Assembly (NCBI GenBank): GCA_016716535.1
Contig: JADJWD010000002.1
Coordinates: forward strand, 744,001-808,000
Direction of reading: 5' to 3'
Source: Betaproteobacteria bacterium
Lineage (GTDB): Bacteria > Pseudomonadota > Gammaproteobacteria > Burkholderiales > Burkholderiaceae_C
Length of the DNA stretch: 64,000 nucleotides
In this document: positions 1 through 9,463 of the stretch, piece after piece
Layout of the letters: each line of letters starts with the position of its first letter
Position numbering within the stretch: position 1 is the stretch's first letter
Program-made: the position numbers and the translations under genes
Notes under the pieces: model-generated
Told to the model about the DNA's origin: nothing
The model's input: the letters and a program-made list of their open reading frames with translations, nothing else
Database searches by the model: none

Positions 1-2
1 AG

Positions 3-2312
3 CAACTCGGCCTCGCGGCGCTGGCGGTCAAGGATGAATCGAAGCGATCGCCGCTCGGCAGCTTCAAGGCGCTGGGCGCACCGAACGCGCTCGTGAAGCT
101 CGTGCAACGGCGCTGGCCGGACGGCGATGGCCGCGGGGCGTGGGTCGCCGCCGACCTGCTCGCCGGCCGCCATGCGGCCGCGTTGCGCGAGTTCGTCGTC
201 ATCAGTGCGACCGACGGCAACCACGGCCGCGCGCTTGCTGCCGCCGCGCAAAGCCTCGGCTGCCGCTGCGTGATCGTGCTGCACGCGCACGTCAGCGCCG
301 AGCGCGAGGAGGCCATCGCCGCCTTCGGTGCCGAGATCGTGCGCATCGCCGGCAGCTACGACGACTCGGTGGCCGAGGCGGCACGCTTGGCCGCCGCGCA
401 CGGCTGGGAGGTCGTCTCCGACACCTCGTACGCCGGCTACGAAGACGTGCCGCGTGACGTGATGCAAGGCTACGGCGTCATCGCCGAGGAGCTGATTGCA
501 GGCCACGTGCCGGAGGCGGCCGACCCCGACCGCTGCCCGTGGACGCATGTCGTGCTGCAAGGCGGCGTCGGCGGGCTTGCGGCCGGCATCGTCGGCGTCT
601 GGTGCGACCGCTACGGCGCGCGCCGTCCGCATTTCATCGTCGTCGAGCCCGAGCAGGCCGACTGCCTGCTGCAAAGCGCCATCGCCGGGCGGCCGGCGCG
701 CGCGCGCGGCAGCGTCGATTCGGTGATGGCCGGGCTCGCCTGCGGCGAAACCTCGCCGCTCGCCTGGAGCTTCCTCGAGCGGGCCGTCGATGTCTTCATG
801 ACGGTGACGGATGGCCAGGCCGAGGCGGCGATGCGTGTGCTCGCCGAGGGCCGGCACGGCGACGTGCCGATCGTCGCCGGCGAATCGGGGGTCGCCGGGC
901 TCGCCGCGCTCGAGGTGCTCGCCGGCTTTGCATGCGGCCGCGCCGCCGCGAATCTGGACGCCGCATCGCGTGTGCTGCTGATCAACACCGAAGGCGCGAC
1001 GGCGCCCGCCGTCTACGCCGGCATCGTCGGGCGCAGCGCCGCCGAGGTGCTCGCCGCGCAGCGCACCTGGCTCGATCGCCAGGGCCTGTCCGCCGAGCGG
1101 CTGATGCAGCGCCTGGACGCGCACGCCGCGATCGGCGCGACCGAAGGCGGCGGCGTCTGCCGGCTGGCGTTGACCGACGCCGACAGGCTCGGCCGCGACC
1201 AGCTCGTGCACGCGATGAAGCAGCTCGGGCTCGAGGTGCGCGTCGACCGCATCGGCAACATCTTCGGTACCTGGTTCGGGGTCGACGGCGGGCGCCGCGA
1301 CGCCGCGCCGGTGATGACCGGCTCGCACATCGACACCGTCGCCACCGGCGGCCGCTACGACGGCAGCTACGGCGTGCTCGCCGGGCTCGAGGTCGTGCGC
1401 TGGCTCGCCGAGCGCCGCGTCGCGCTCGCGCGGCCGGTCGTCGTCGCCGCGTTCACGAACGAGGAGGGCGCGCGCTTCCAGCCCGACATGATGGGCTCGC
1501 TCGTGCACGCCGGCGGCCTGCCGGTCGAGGAGGCGCTTGCCGTCCGCGGCACCGACGGCACGCGCGTCGGCGACGAGCTGGCGCGCATCGGCTACGCCGG
1601 CGAGATGGCCTGCGGCACGATCCGGCCGCACGCCTACGTCGAGCTGCACATCGAGCAGGGGCCGGTGATGGAGGCCGAGGGCATCGAGATCGGTGCCGTC
1701 GCCGACCTGCAAGGGATCTCGTGGCAGGAGATCACCTTCGTCGGCCAGTCGAATCACGCCGGCACGACGCCGATGCGCCTGCGCCGCGACGCCGGCTACT
1801 GCGCCGCGGCGGTGGCGGTCTTCGTGCGCGAACTGGCCGCGCGCGATGGCGGCAGCCAGGTGGGCACGGTCGGCCGCATCGAGCTGCGCCCGAACCTGAT
1901 CAACGTGATCGCGGCGCGCGCGACGCTGACGGTGGACCTGCGCCACACCGACGAGGCGACGCTGCAACGCGCCGAGCAGCAGCTGGCGGCGTTCGTGCAG
2001 CGCCTGGCGGAAGAGCAGGGCGTGCAGGTACAGGTGCGCCCGCTCGCCCGCTTCGAGCCGGTGCGCTTCGACGAACGGCTGGTGCGCCTGATCGAGACCT
2101 GCGCGCACGCGCGCGGCCACCACACGCGCCGCATGACCTCCGGCGCCGGCCACGACGCGCAGATGATGGCGCGCATCGGCCCCGCGGCGATGATCTTCGT
2201 GCCCAGCGCCGGCGGCATCAGCCACAACCCGCGCGAACACACCGAACCGGCCGACCTGCTGCGCGGCGCCAATGTGCTGCTCGACGTGGTGCTGGCGCTT
2301 GCGGCGTACTGA
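3..2312 (+). CDS. Diaminopropionate ammonia-lyase-like / M20 amidohydrolase fusion (5' partial)
   Basis: The gene is cut by the left window edge; the frame is open from base 3. Codons 1 to about 350 match the diaminopropionate ammonia-lyase family (PLP fold II), which converts 2,3-diaminopropionate to pyruvate and ammonia. Visible are the PLP lysine in GSFKALG (codon at 66-68), ATDGNHGR, the glycine loop LQGGVGG and MAGLACGE. From about codon 360 the frame continues into an M20 peptidase-family amidohydrolase of the N-carbamoyl-amino-acid hydrolase/allantoate amidohydrolase type, with the metal-binding stretches GSHIDTV..GGRYDG, FTNEEGARF, ELHIEQGPV and a C-terminal GAGHDAQ. No stop separates the two domains. 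A GTG at 93 lies downstream of the PLP lysine and cannot be the start. A coupled deureidation and deamination role is inference. Two frameshifts elsewhere in this sequence mean the fusion should be confirmed. Confidence 0.8.
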   Translation, partial: QLGLAALAVKDESKRSPLGSFKALGAPNALVKLVQRRWPDGDGRGAWVAADLLAGRHAAALREFVVISATDGNHGRALAAAAQSLGCRCVIVLHAHVSAEREEAIAAFGAEIVRIAGSYDDSVAEAARLAAAHGWEVVSDTSYAGYEDVPRDVMQGYGVIAEELIAGHVPEAADPDRCPWTHVVLQGGVGGLAAGIVGVWCDRYGARRPHFIVVEPEQADCLLQSAIAGRPARARGSVDSVMAGLACGETSPLAWSFLERAVDVFMTVTDGQAEAAMRVLAEGRHGDVPIVAGESGVAGLAALEVLAGFACGRAAANLDAASRVLLINTEGATAPAVYAGIVGRSAAEVLAAQRTWLDRQGLSAERLMQRLDAHAAIGATEGGGVCRLALTDADRLGRDQLVHAMKQLGLEVRVDRIGNIFGTWFGVDGGRRDAAPVMTGSHIDTVATGGRYDGSYGVLAGLEVVRWLAERRVALARPVVVAAFTNEEGARFQPDMMGSLVHAGGLPVEEALAVRGTDGTRVGDELARIGYAGEMACGTIRPHAYVELHIEQGPVMEAEGIEIGAVADLQGISWQEITFVGQSNHAGTTPMRLRRDAGYCAAAVAVFVRELAARDGGSQVGTVGRIELRPNLINVIAARATLTVDLRHTDEATLQRAEQQLAAFVQRLAEEQGVQVQVRPLARFEPVRFDERLVRLIETCAHARGHHTRRMTSGAGHDAQMMARIGPAAMIFVPSAGGISHNPREHTEPADLLRGANVLLDVVLALAAY

Positions 2313-2380
2313 GCCGGCCCGTGCCGGGGCCACGAGGGCGATCGGCAGGATTGCCATGAGCCAGTCGTCCCCGGCTGCCT

Positions 2381-2896
2381 TCACTGGGGCCGTGGGCGAC
2401 TCGCCTCGAGCAACGGTTCGCCGCGCCGAGCGCCGCGCAGGGCCGCGCCCAGCTTCAGCCCGGCAAAGGCGCCGGCCAGTGCCAGGCCGATCGCGGCGGC
2501 GCCCGACGCCGACCACCACGAAGGCGATGCCGACGCCTGCACCCGCACCGCCAGGGCCAACGTGGCCACCGTGAACGACAGCCCGAGGGCTTGGATCATC
2601 TCGTCCTTGCCCAGCCGCAGCGACTGCAGGTAAGGAACCCAAGGCAGCACGAAGATGGCGGTGGCGGCGGTGACCGCGCCGGTGGCCGCCCCGGCCGCCG
2701 CGCTCGACCATCGGCCGCGCTTCGAGAGGTCGGGCAGCGCCGGGTGCCAAAGCCCCCACGCGCCATAGATGACGAGGATCGCGCCGAGCCAGCGCCGCGC
2801 GGCCTCCGCCGAGGCCGCGGCACCGAATCCGGGTGCGGCGACGGTCACGAGGGCGATCGCCAGCCAGCCGGGCCACAACCGGGCCCCTGGCCGCAC
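2381..2896 (-). pseudogene. TauE/SafE sulfite exporter family, N-terminally truncated remnant
   Basis: The reverse-strand frame encodes about 170 residues matching the second half of TauE/SafE permeases: several hydrophobic segments, then PWVPYLQSLRLGKDE and the typical GLSFTVATLALA. Complete family members are about 250 residues, so roughly the first third, including the glycine-rich first helices, is missing. The break falls at about 2880-2896, exactly where plus-strand LysR homology begins. The remnant therefore looks like one side of a deletion that also removed the promoter. Translation from the GTG/ATG-like codon at 2896 is possible but a functional transporter is unlikely. Confidence 0.6.
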
Positions 2897-3165
2897 AGGC
2901 CGCCCGCAGCGGCCGCGTCCCTCGGCATCGGGTGCGGCTGGGCGGTTTCGAAGCGGTCGCCCAGCTTGTGTCGGCGGGCGCAGGGGCCGCGGTGATGCCC
3001 GAGAGCGCCGCGCTTCGCCACCGTGGGCCCGGCACGCGGGTGGTCGCGTTGTCGGACCCCTGGGCGCGCCGCCGACTGGTCATCTGCATGACGCCGCAGG
3101 GCGCGGACTTGCACACCGTGCGCGCGCTGGTCGATGCGCTGCTGGCCCGGCCGTCCGGCGCCTAG
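2878..3165 (+). pseudogene. LysR-type regulator, C-terminal remnant
   Basis: The plus-strand frame encodes the end of a LysR substrate-binding domain: AAQAARSG, then VRLGGFEAVAQLVSAGAGAAVMPESAA, followed by a beta strand with VVALSDPWARRRLVICM and a terminal helix LHTVRALVDALLA. About 95 residues remain of a normal 300, and the N-terminal helix-turn-helix is absent. It abuts the truncated TauE/SafE gene head to head, so one deletion probably removed the 5' ends of a divergent regulator-transporter pair. The fragment ends 19 bases before rimO. No start codon with a ribosome site is convincing. Confidence 0.65.
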
Positions 3166-3184
3166 AGTGGCGGACAATGCCCGC

Positions 3185-4609
3185 ATGGCTTCAGAGACCC
3201 TTTCCGCGGACGTTTCGAACACGCCGACCGTCGCGTTTGTCTCGCTCGGCTGCCCCAAGGCGCTGACCGACTCGGAGTTGATCGTCACGCAGCTGCGCGC
3301 CGAGGGCTACGGCACGAGCAAGACGTTCGCCGGCGCCGACCTCGTCATCGTCAACACCTGCGGCTTCATCGACGAGGCGGTCAAGGAGAGCCTGGACACG
3401 ATCGGCGAGGCGCTGGCCGAGAACGGCCGCGTCATCGTCACCGGCTGCCTCGGCGCCAAGGCCGGCAGCGACGGCGGCAACCTCGTGCAGGGCGTGCACC
3501 CCAAGGTGCTGGCCGTCACCGGCCCGCACGCCGCCGCCGAGGTGATGGCCGCCGTGCACCGGCACGTGCCCAAGCCGCACGATCCGTTCGTCGACCTCGT
3601 GCCCGAGGTGCGCGCCGAGGTCCGCGCTGAGTTTCGAGGGATTGCCGGCATCAAGCTGACGCCGCGCCACTACGCGTACCTGAAGATCAGCGAAGGCTGC
3701 AACCACCGCTGCACGTTCTGCATCATCCCGTCGATGCGCGGCGACCTCGTGTCGCGGCCGATTGGCGACGTGCTCGACGAAGCGCGGGCGCTGTTCGACA
3801 ACGGCGTGAAGGAACTGCTCGTCGTCAGCCAGGACACCAGCGCCTACGGCGTGGACGTGAAGTACCGCACCGGCTTCTGGGACGGCCGGCCGGTGAAGAC
3901 GCGGCTGGCGGACCTCGCCGAGAAGCTGGCCGAATTGGCCGCGGCGCATGGCGCGTGGGTGCGGCTGCACTACGTCTATCCGTACCCGAGCGTCGATGAT
4001 CTGTTGCCGCTGATGGCCGACGGCCGCGTGCTGCCGTACCTGGACGTGCCGTTCCAGCACTCGCACCCCGAGGTGCTCAAGCGCATGAAGCGGCCGGCCA
4101 GCGGCGAGAAGAACCTCGAGCGGCTGCAGCGCTGGCGCACCGCGTGTCCCGAGATCGTCGTGCGCAGCACGTTCATCGCCGGTTTTCCGGGTGAGACCGA
4201 CGAGGAGTTCGAGCACCTGCTCGGCTTCATGCGCGAAGCGCAGATCGACCGCGCCGGCTGCTTCGCCTATTCGCCAGTGCAAGGCGCGGCGGCCAACGAG
4301 CTGCCGGGCCAGTTGCCGCAGGCGCTGCGCGAAGAGCGCCGCACACGCTTCATGGCCGTGGCCGAAGAGGTGTCGGCGGCCAGGCTCGCACGCCGCGTCG
4401 GCGCCGAGATGCAGGTGCTCGTCGACCACGCGCCGGCGCTCGGCCGCCAAGGCGGGCGCGGCCGCAGTTATGCCGACGCGCCGGAGATCGACGGCACCGT
4501 GCGCCTGCTGCCGCCGGCCAAGGCGAGCCGCACGCTGAAGGTGGGCGAGTTCGTGCGCGCGCGCATCGTCGCCGCCGAGGGGCACGACCTCGTCGCGATG
4601 CCGCTTTGA
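3185..4609 (+). CDS. rimO: Ribosomal protein S12 methylthiotransferase RimO
   Basis: RimO is a radical-SAM enzyme that methylthiolates a conserved aspartate of ribosomal protein S12. The 474-residue product has the full layout: an N-terminal MTTase domain with three cluster cysteines (C23, C59 and C88, in SLGCPKA, VNTCGF and VTGCLG), a radical-SAM core with the CxxxCxxC motif at C172, C176 and C179 (EGCNHRCTFC), and a C-terminal TRAM domain. The ATG at 3185 is chosen because homology begins at TVAFVSLGCPK; an upstream in-frame start at 3134 would run through the LysR remnant. Length is normal for the family. Confidence 0.95.
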   Translation: MASETLSADVSNTPTVAFVSLGCPKALTDSELIVTQLRAEGYGTSKTFAGADLVIVNTCGFIDEAVKESLDTIGEALAENGRVIVTGCLGAKAGSDGGNLVQGVHPKVLAVTGPHAAAEVMAAVHRHVPKPHDPFVDLVPEVRAEVRAEFRGIAGIKLTPRHYAYLKISEGCNHRCTFCIIPSMRGDLVSRPIGDVLDEARALFDNGVKELLVVSQDTSAYGVDVKYRTGFWDGRPVKTRLADLAEKLAELAAAHGAWVRLHYVYPYPSVDDLLPLMADGRVLPYLDVPFQHSHPEVLKRMKRPASGEKNLERLQRWRTACPEIVVRSTFIAGFPGETDEEFEHLLGFMREAQIDRAGCFAYSPVQGAAANELPGQLPQALREERRTRFMAVAEEVSAARLARRVGAEMQVLVDHAPALGRQGGRGRSYADAPEIDGTVRLLPPAKASRTLKVGEFVRARIVAAEGHDLVAMPL

Positions 4610-4649
4610 TTCGTCTTCCCTACTCAACCAAAACGAGAAAGCCACCGCC

Positions 4650-5816
4650 TTGAAGCCCGACGCCGCCTCCGCCCTCATCCACCACGCCTACGAGCCGCCG
4701 GCCGGTTTCGCGGCGCCGCAGGTCGGGGTCTTCAAGGCCTCGACGGTGCTGTTCGAGAACGTCGCGGCGGTGCGTGCGCGCGACTGGCGCAACAAGGCCG
4801 GCTACACCTACGGGCTGCATGGCACGCCGACGAGCTTCACGCTCGAGGAGCGCATCGCCTCGCTCGAAGGTGGCCGGCACTGCCTGCTGGTGCCCAGTGG
4901 CCTCGCCGCGATCGCGCTCGTCGACCAGGCGCTGCTCGCGCCGGGCGACGAGATCCTGCTGCCGGCCAACGTCTACGGGCCGAGCCGCGAACTGGCGCGC
5001 ACCGACCTCGCGCGCTTCGGCGTCACGCATCGGCTCTATGACCCGCTCGATGCCGCCGGCTTTGCCGCGCTGCTCTCCGAGCGCACGAAGCTCGTCTGGC
5101 TCGAAGCGGCGGGCTCGGTGACGATGGAGTTCCCGGACCTGCCCGGCCTCGTCGCCGCGGCGCGTGCGCGTGGCATCACGACGGCGCTCGACAACACCTG
5201 GGGCGCCGGCCTCGCGTTCGACGGCTTCGCGCTCCGCATCGACATCGTCGTGCAGGCGCTGACCAAGTTCCCGAGCGGCGGCGGCGACGTGCTGATGGGC
5301 TCGGTGACGACGCGCGACGACGCGCTGCACGAGCGGCTGAAGCTGACGCACATGCACCTCGGCCTCGGCGTCGGCGCCAACGACTGCGAGGCGATCCTGC
5401 GCTCGCTGCCTTCGCTGCCGCTGCGCTATCGCGCGCACGACGAGACGGCGCGCACGCTCGCCGCGTGGTTGCAGACGCGGCCCGAGGTGACGCGTGTGCT
5501 GCATCCGGCGTTCGAGAGCTGCCCGGGGCATGCGTATTGGCGAGCGCTGTGCACCGACGCGGCCGGCCTCTTCTCGGTGTTGTTCGACGAGCGCTACACG
5601 CAAGCGCAGGTTGATCGCTTCGTCGATGGCTTGCAGCTCTTCGGCATCGGCTACTCGTGGGCCGGGCCCCGCAGCCTGGCGGTGCCTTATGACCTGAAGG
5701 CGATGCGCACCGACGGCGCACTCAAAGGCCACCTCGTGCGGTTCTCAATCGGGCTGGAGGAGGTCGAGTCGCTGCGCGCGGACATCGAGCAATCGCTGAA
5801 GGCGGCGTTCGCTTGA
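4650..5816 (+). CDS. metC: Cystathionine beta-lyase (PLP, Cys/Met metabolism family)
   Basis: The 388-residue product belongs to the Cys/Met metabolism PLP-dependent enzymes. The PLP lysine lies in QALTKFPSGGGDVLMG near residue 210, and the cofactor-contacting stretch LVPSGLAAI and the aspartate in ALDNTWGAG are present. The glycine-rich segment after the lysine and the tryptophan in GIGYSWAGPRSL suggest cystathionine beta-lyase (cystathionine to homocysteine, pyruvate and ammonia) rather than gamma-synthase. The only fitting start is TTG at 4650, 40 bases after rimO. It converges on smpB. Substrate specificity in this family is hard to call from sequence, so the beta-lyase assignment is probable rather than certain. 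Confidence 0.85.
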   Translation: MKPDAASALIHHAYEPPAGFAAPQVGVFKASTVLFENVAAVRARDWRNKAGYTYGLHGTPTSFTLEERIASLEGGRHCLLVPSGLAAIALVDQALLAPGDEILLPANVYGPSRELARTDLARFGVTHRLYDPLDAAGFAALLSERTKLVWLEAAGSVTMEFPDLPGLVAAARARGITTALDNTWGAGLAFDGFALRIDIVVQALTKFPSGGGDVLMGSVTTRDDALHERLKLTHMHLGLGVGANDCEAILRSLPSLPLRYRAHDETARTLAAWLQTRPEVTRVLHPAFESCPGHAYWRALCTDAAGLFSVLFDERYTQAQVDRFVDGLQLFGIGYSWAGPRSLAVPYDLKAMRTDGALKGHLVRFSIGLEEVESLRADIEQSLKAAFA

Positions 5817-5819
5817 GCG

Positions 5820-5837
5820 AGGCCTGAGATCAGGCCT
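5820..5837. terminator. Inverted repeat between convergent metC and smpB
   Basis: AGGCCTGA and TCAGGCCT flank a two-base centre, giving about seven pairs with a four-base loop. It lies just after the metC stop and overlaps the smpB stop codon. There is no T-tract on either side, so it may only help terminate or protect the 3' ends of the convergent transcripts. Confidence 0.35.
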
Positions 5838-6297
5838 TGCGCGGCGACGACACCTTCTGCCGCATCAGCCGGCCCTTCTCGCGCTCCCAGTCGCGCTTCT
5901 TCTCGGTCTCGCGCTTGTCGTGCTGGGCCTTGCCCTTGGCCAGCGCGATGTCCACCTTCACGAGCCCGCCCTTGTAGTGCAGGTTCAGCGGCACGAGCGT
6001 GTAGCCGCGCTGCTCGACCTTGCCGACGAGCCGGCGGATCTCGTCCTTGTGCATCAGGAGCTTCTTCGTGCGGTCGGGCTCGGGGTGCACGTGCGTCGAG
6101 GCCGAACGCAGCGCGTTGATGCGGCAGCCGATCAGGAACAGTTCGCCGTCGCGGATGACGACGTAGCCGTCGGTGAGCTGCACCTGGCCCTCGCGGATGG
6201 CCTTGATCTCCCAGCCCGAGAGCACGATGCCGGCCTCGTGCGTCTCCTCGATGAGGTAGTCGAAACGGGCGCGGCGGTTTTCGGCGATGGCGGCCAT
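5830..6297 (-). CDS. smpB: SsrA-binding protein SmpB
   Basis: SmpB binds tmRNA and delivers it to stalled ribosomes in trans-translation. The 155-residue product starts MAAIAENRRARFDY and has the conserved beta-barrel stretches EAGIVLSGWEIKAIREG, the IGCRIN segment, LLMHKDEI, and the basic C-terminal tail KRETEKKRDWEREKGR that enters the decoding centre. The ATG at 6297 is chosen because homology begins there; upstream in-frame codons read through ratA. It is divergent from ratA, with the smpB-ratA-rnfH arrangement also known from enterobacteria. Confidence 0.96.
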   Translation of the reverse strand: MAAIAENRRARFDYLIEETHEAGIVLSGWEIKAIREGQVQLTDGYVVIRDGELFLIGCRINALRSASTHVHPEPDRTKKLLMHKDEIRRLVGKVEQRGYTLVPLNLHYKGGLVKVDIALAKGKAQHDKRETEKKRDWEREKGRLMRQKVSSPRKA

Positions 6298-6374
6298 GGC
6301 AGTGTTCACGCAGGGCCGTCGGTGCCGTGACGCTCGCGGGGTCTCCCGCGGCCGGTCGCGCGCACACGCACTCC

Positions 6375-6392
6375 TACAATGATTCGATTGTA
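6375..6392. promoter_or_regulatory. Palindromic double -10 region between smpB and ratA
   Basis: The sequence TACAAT-N6-ATTGTA is a perfect inverted repeat. Each arm reads as a TACAAT -10 hexamer on its own strand (plus for ratA, minus for smpB). The right arm ends at the A of the ratA ATG (6392). With the plus -10 at 6375-6380, transcription would start about 6387, giving ratA an almost leaderless message. No clear -35 elements are visible, so the site may equally be an operator. Confidence 0.45.
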
Positions 6393-6844
6393 TGAAGCAT
6401 GTGCGCCGCTCCGTGCTGCTGTGGTACTCGCCGCGCGAGATGTTCGCGCTGGTCACCGGGGTCACCGAGTACCCGCAGTTCCTGCCCTGGTGCGAAAGCG
6501 CCGAGGTGCTGCACCACGACGCCGAAGGCACGACGGCGCGCCTGAGCCTGGCCTACATGGGCGTGCGCCACGACTTCACGACGCGCAACCAGAACGTCGC
6601 CGACCGCTCGGTGACGGTGAGCCTGGTCGACGGGCCGTTCTCGGTGCTCGAGGGCGCGTGGATCTTCCAGCCGCTCGGCCGGCCCGGCGGCGAAGAGCAG
6701 GCCTGCAAGATCGAGTTCGACCTGCGCTACGCGTTCGCGAGCACGGCGCTCGAGCGGGTCGTGAGCCCGGTGTTCGATCGAGTCGCCAACACGCTGGTCG
6801 ATGCGTTCGTGCGGCGGGCCGAGGATGTGTATGGGGCGCGTTGA
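6392..6844 (+). CDS. ratA: RatA-like START-domain protein (COQ10/RatA family)
   Basis: The 150-residue product is a single START/SRPBCC lipid-binding-fold domain, starting MKHVRRSVLLWYSPREMFALV and carrying the family segment VTEYPQFLPWCESAEV. Members are described either as the ribosome-association toxin RatA or as relatives of the coenzyme Q-binding protein COQ10; a quinone-related chaperone role is at least as likely as toxicity. It sits divergent to smpB and overlaps rnfH by 14 bases, the classical context. No ribosome-binding site precedes the ATG because the putative promoter is so close. Confidence 0.88.
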   Translation: MKHVRRSVLLWYSPREMFALVTGVTEYPQFLPWCESAEVLHHDAEGTTARLSLAYMGVRHDFTTRNQNVADRSVTVSLVDGPFSVLEGAWIFQPLGRPGGEEQACKIEFDLRYAFASTALERVVSPVFDRVANTLVDAFVRRAEDVYGAR

Positions 6845-7190
6845 GGCGGAGGCGGCGGGTGGTGCGGCGGCCGATGCCGATGCCGCGCCGCCGTCGATCC
6901 GCGTCGAAGTGGCCTGGTCACCGGCGCCGCGCGCCGTCGACGTCGTCGCGCTGACGCTGCCGGCCGGCGCCACTGCGGCCGAGGCGCTCAGCGCCAGCGG
7001 CCTCGTGTCGCGGCACGGGCTCGATGTGGCGGCGCTTCGCCTGGGCGTGTGGTGCAGGGCCTGCGAGCCGACGGCCGTGCTGCGCGACCGCGATCGCGTC
7101 GAGGTCTACCGGCCGCTGCGCGTCGACCCGAAAGAGGCGAGGCGGCTGCGGTATCGGCAGCACCTCGAGAAAAAGAACCGTTCGGGCTGA
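6831..7190 (+). CDS. rnfH: RnfH family ubiquitin-like protein (RatB)
   Basis: The product is about 119 residues. After a non-conserved alanine-rich N-terminus it contains the RnfH/RatB beta-grasp fold: IRVEVAWSPAPRAVDVVALTLPAG, GATAAEALSASGL, LRLGVWCRACEPTAVLRDRDRVEVYRPL and then the basic tail DPKEARRLRYR. Its function is unresolved; it usually follows ratA. The ATG at 6831 overlaps the end of ratA by 14 bases, implying translational coupling. In-frame ATGs at 6801 and 6825 lie deeper inside ratA and are less likely. Confidence 0.85.
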   Translation: MGRVEAEAAGGAAADADAAPPSIRVEVAWSPAPRAVDVVALTLPAGATAAEALSASGLVSRHGLDVAALRLGVWCRACEPTAVLRDRDRVEVYRPLRVDPKEARRLRYRQHLEKKNRSG

Positions 7191-7205
7191 GCGAAGAAGC
7201 CGCCG

Positions 7206-7796
7206 TCAGCGGCAATCGCTCGCAATCACCGCCCGCGCGCTGCGCATCTCGTCGGCGCGGGCGCGGTCGTCGAGCACTTCGCGTTCGCCCTTCTCGTTGA
7301 TGCGCGCCATGCGCTGGCCGGTTTCGAGCGCGACGACGTGGGCGCGGGCGCGGCGGCAGTTCTCGGCGCGCTGGGCGGCGAGCTTCTGTTCCTCGGCCTT
7401 GGCGCGCACGGCCTGCTCCTGCTCGGCGCGCTTGCGGCGCGCCTCGACCTCGGCTTGCAGGCCGCCGGGTGCCGAGGCGGCGAGCACGCCGGCCGGGGCA
7501 CTCGCGGCGCCGGAAGCGGCAGGGGATGCGGCCGCGGCCGACGCCGCGTCGGCCACCGGCGCCACCGGCGCCACCACTGCACCGGCCCGGCGCTGCGCCG
7601 AGGCCGGGCGGGCGAGGATGTCCTTCTCGGGGATCTCCTTCGGCGGCGGCCGGTCGCTGGCGGTGACGCGGCCGCTGGCGTCGCGCCAGCGCCATTGCGC
7701 ATCGGCCGGCGTCGTGAACGTCGCGGCGGCCAGGGCCACGAGCCATGTGCAAGCCATCAGGGTGCCGGCACGGCGCGAGGGCAGGGCGGTCATCAT
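7206..7796 (-). CDS. DUF4124 domain-containing exported protein
   Basis: The 196-residue product has an N-terminal signal sequence (MMTALPSRRAGTLMACTWLVALAAATF, cleavage near TPADA-QW) followed by the DUF4124 motif QWRWRDASGRVTASDRPPP. An alanine-rich linker and a long charged, probably coiled-coil region (EVEARRKRAEQEQAVRAKAEEQK) precede a C-terminus with two cysteines. DUF4124 proteins are common in Burkholderiales next to guaB; their role is unknown, presumably periplasmic. The start at 7796 puts the signal peptide at the N-terminus; longer in-frame readings add arginine-rich sequence typical of noncoding frames. Confidence 0.8.
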   Translation of the reverse strand: MMTALPSRRAGTLMACTWLVALAAATFTTPADAQWRWRDASGRVTASDRPPPKEIPEKDILARPASAQRRAGAVVAPVAPVADAASAAAASPAASGAASAPAGVLAASAPGGLQAEVEARRKRAEQEQAVRAKAEEQKLAAQRAENCRRARAHVVALETGQRMARINEKGEREVLDDRARADEMRSARAVIASDCR

Positions 7797-7939
7797 GAGC
7801 CGCGAGTGTACGGCGGCACCCGTGGCCGAAGATGGCATGCGAGGTGCGAAGTGCGTCGCGGTGTTGCAGGCATCGCGCGGCGGCGCGCGGTCGCAGTCGC
7901 ACGACCGGCGCGCTGCTGCGCGAAGCAACCCTCGAGGCC

Positions 7940-7967
7940 ATGACCACCTCGGACCGCTCCCTATAAT
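7940..7967 (+). promoter_or_regulatory. Probable sigma-70 promoter of guaB
   Basis: A perfect TATAAT -10 hexamer lies at 7962-7967, with a 4/6 match to TTGACA (ATGACC, 7940-7945) 16 bases upstream. Transcription would start about 7974, twenty bases before the guaB ATG. This is the best -10 in the first 20 kb and could serve the long co-directional run from guaB onwards. Confidence 0.65.
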
Positions 7968-7993
7968 TCGCTTTTGCGTCCGGAGCTTCTCGC

Positions 7994-9462
<1,469 letters not shown>

Positions 9463-9463
<1 letters not shown>

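Noticed and set aside
2381..2896. TauE/SafE gene as an intact short permease
   Set aside because: Missing the conserved first third and promoter, and abutting another truncated gene.
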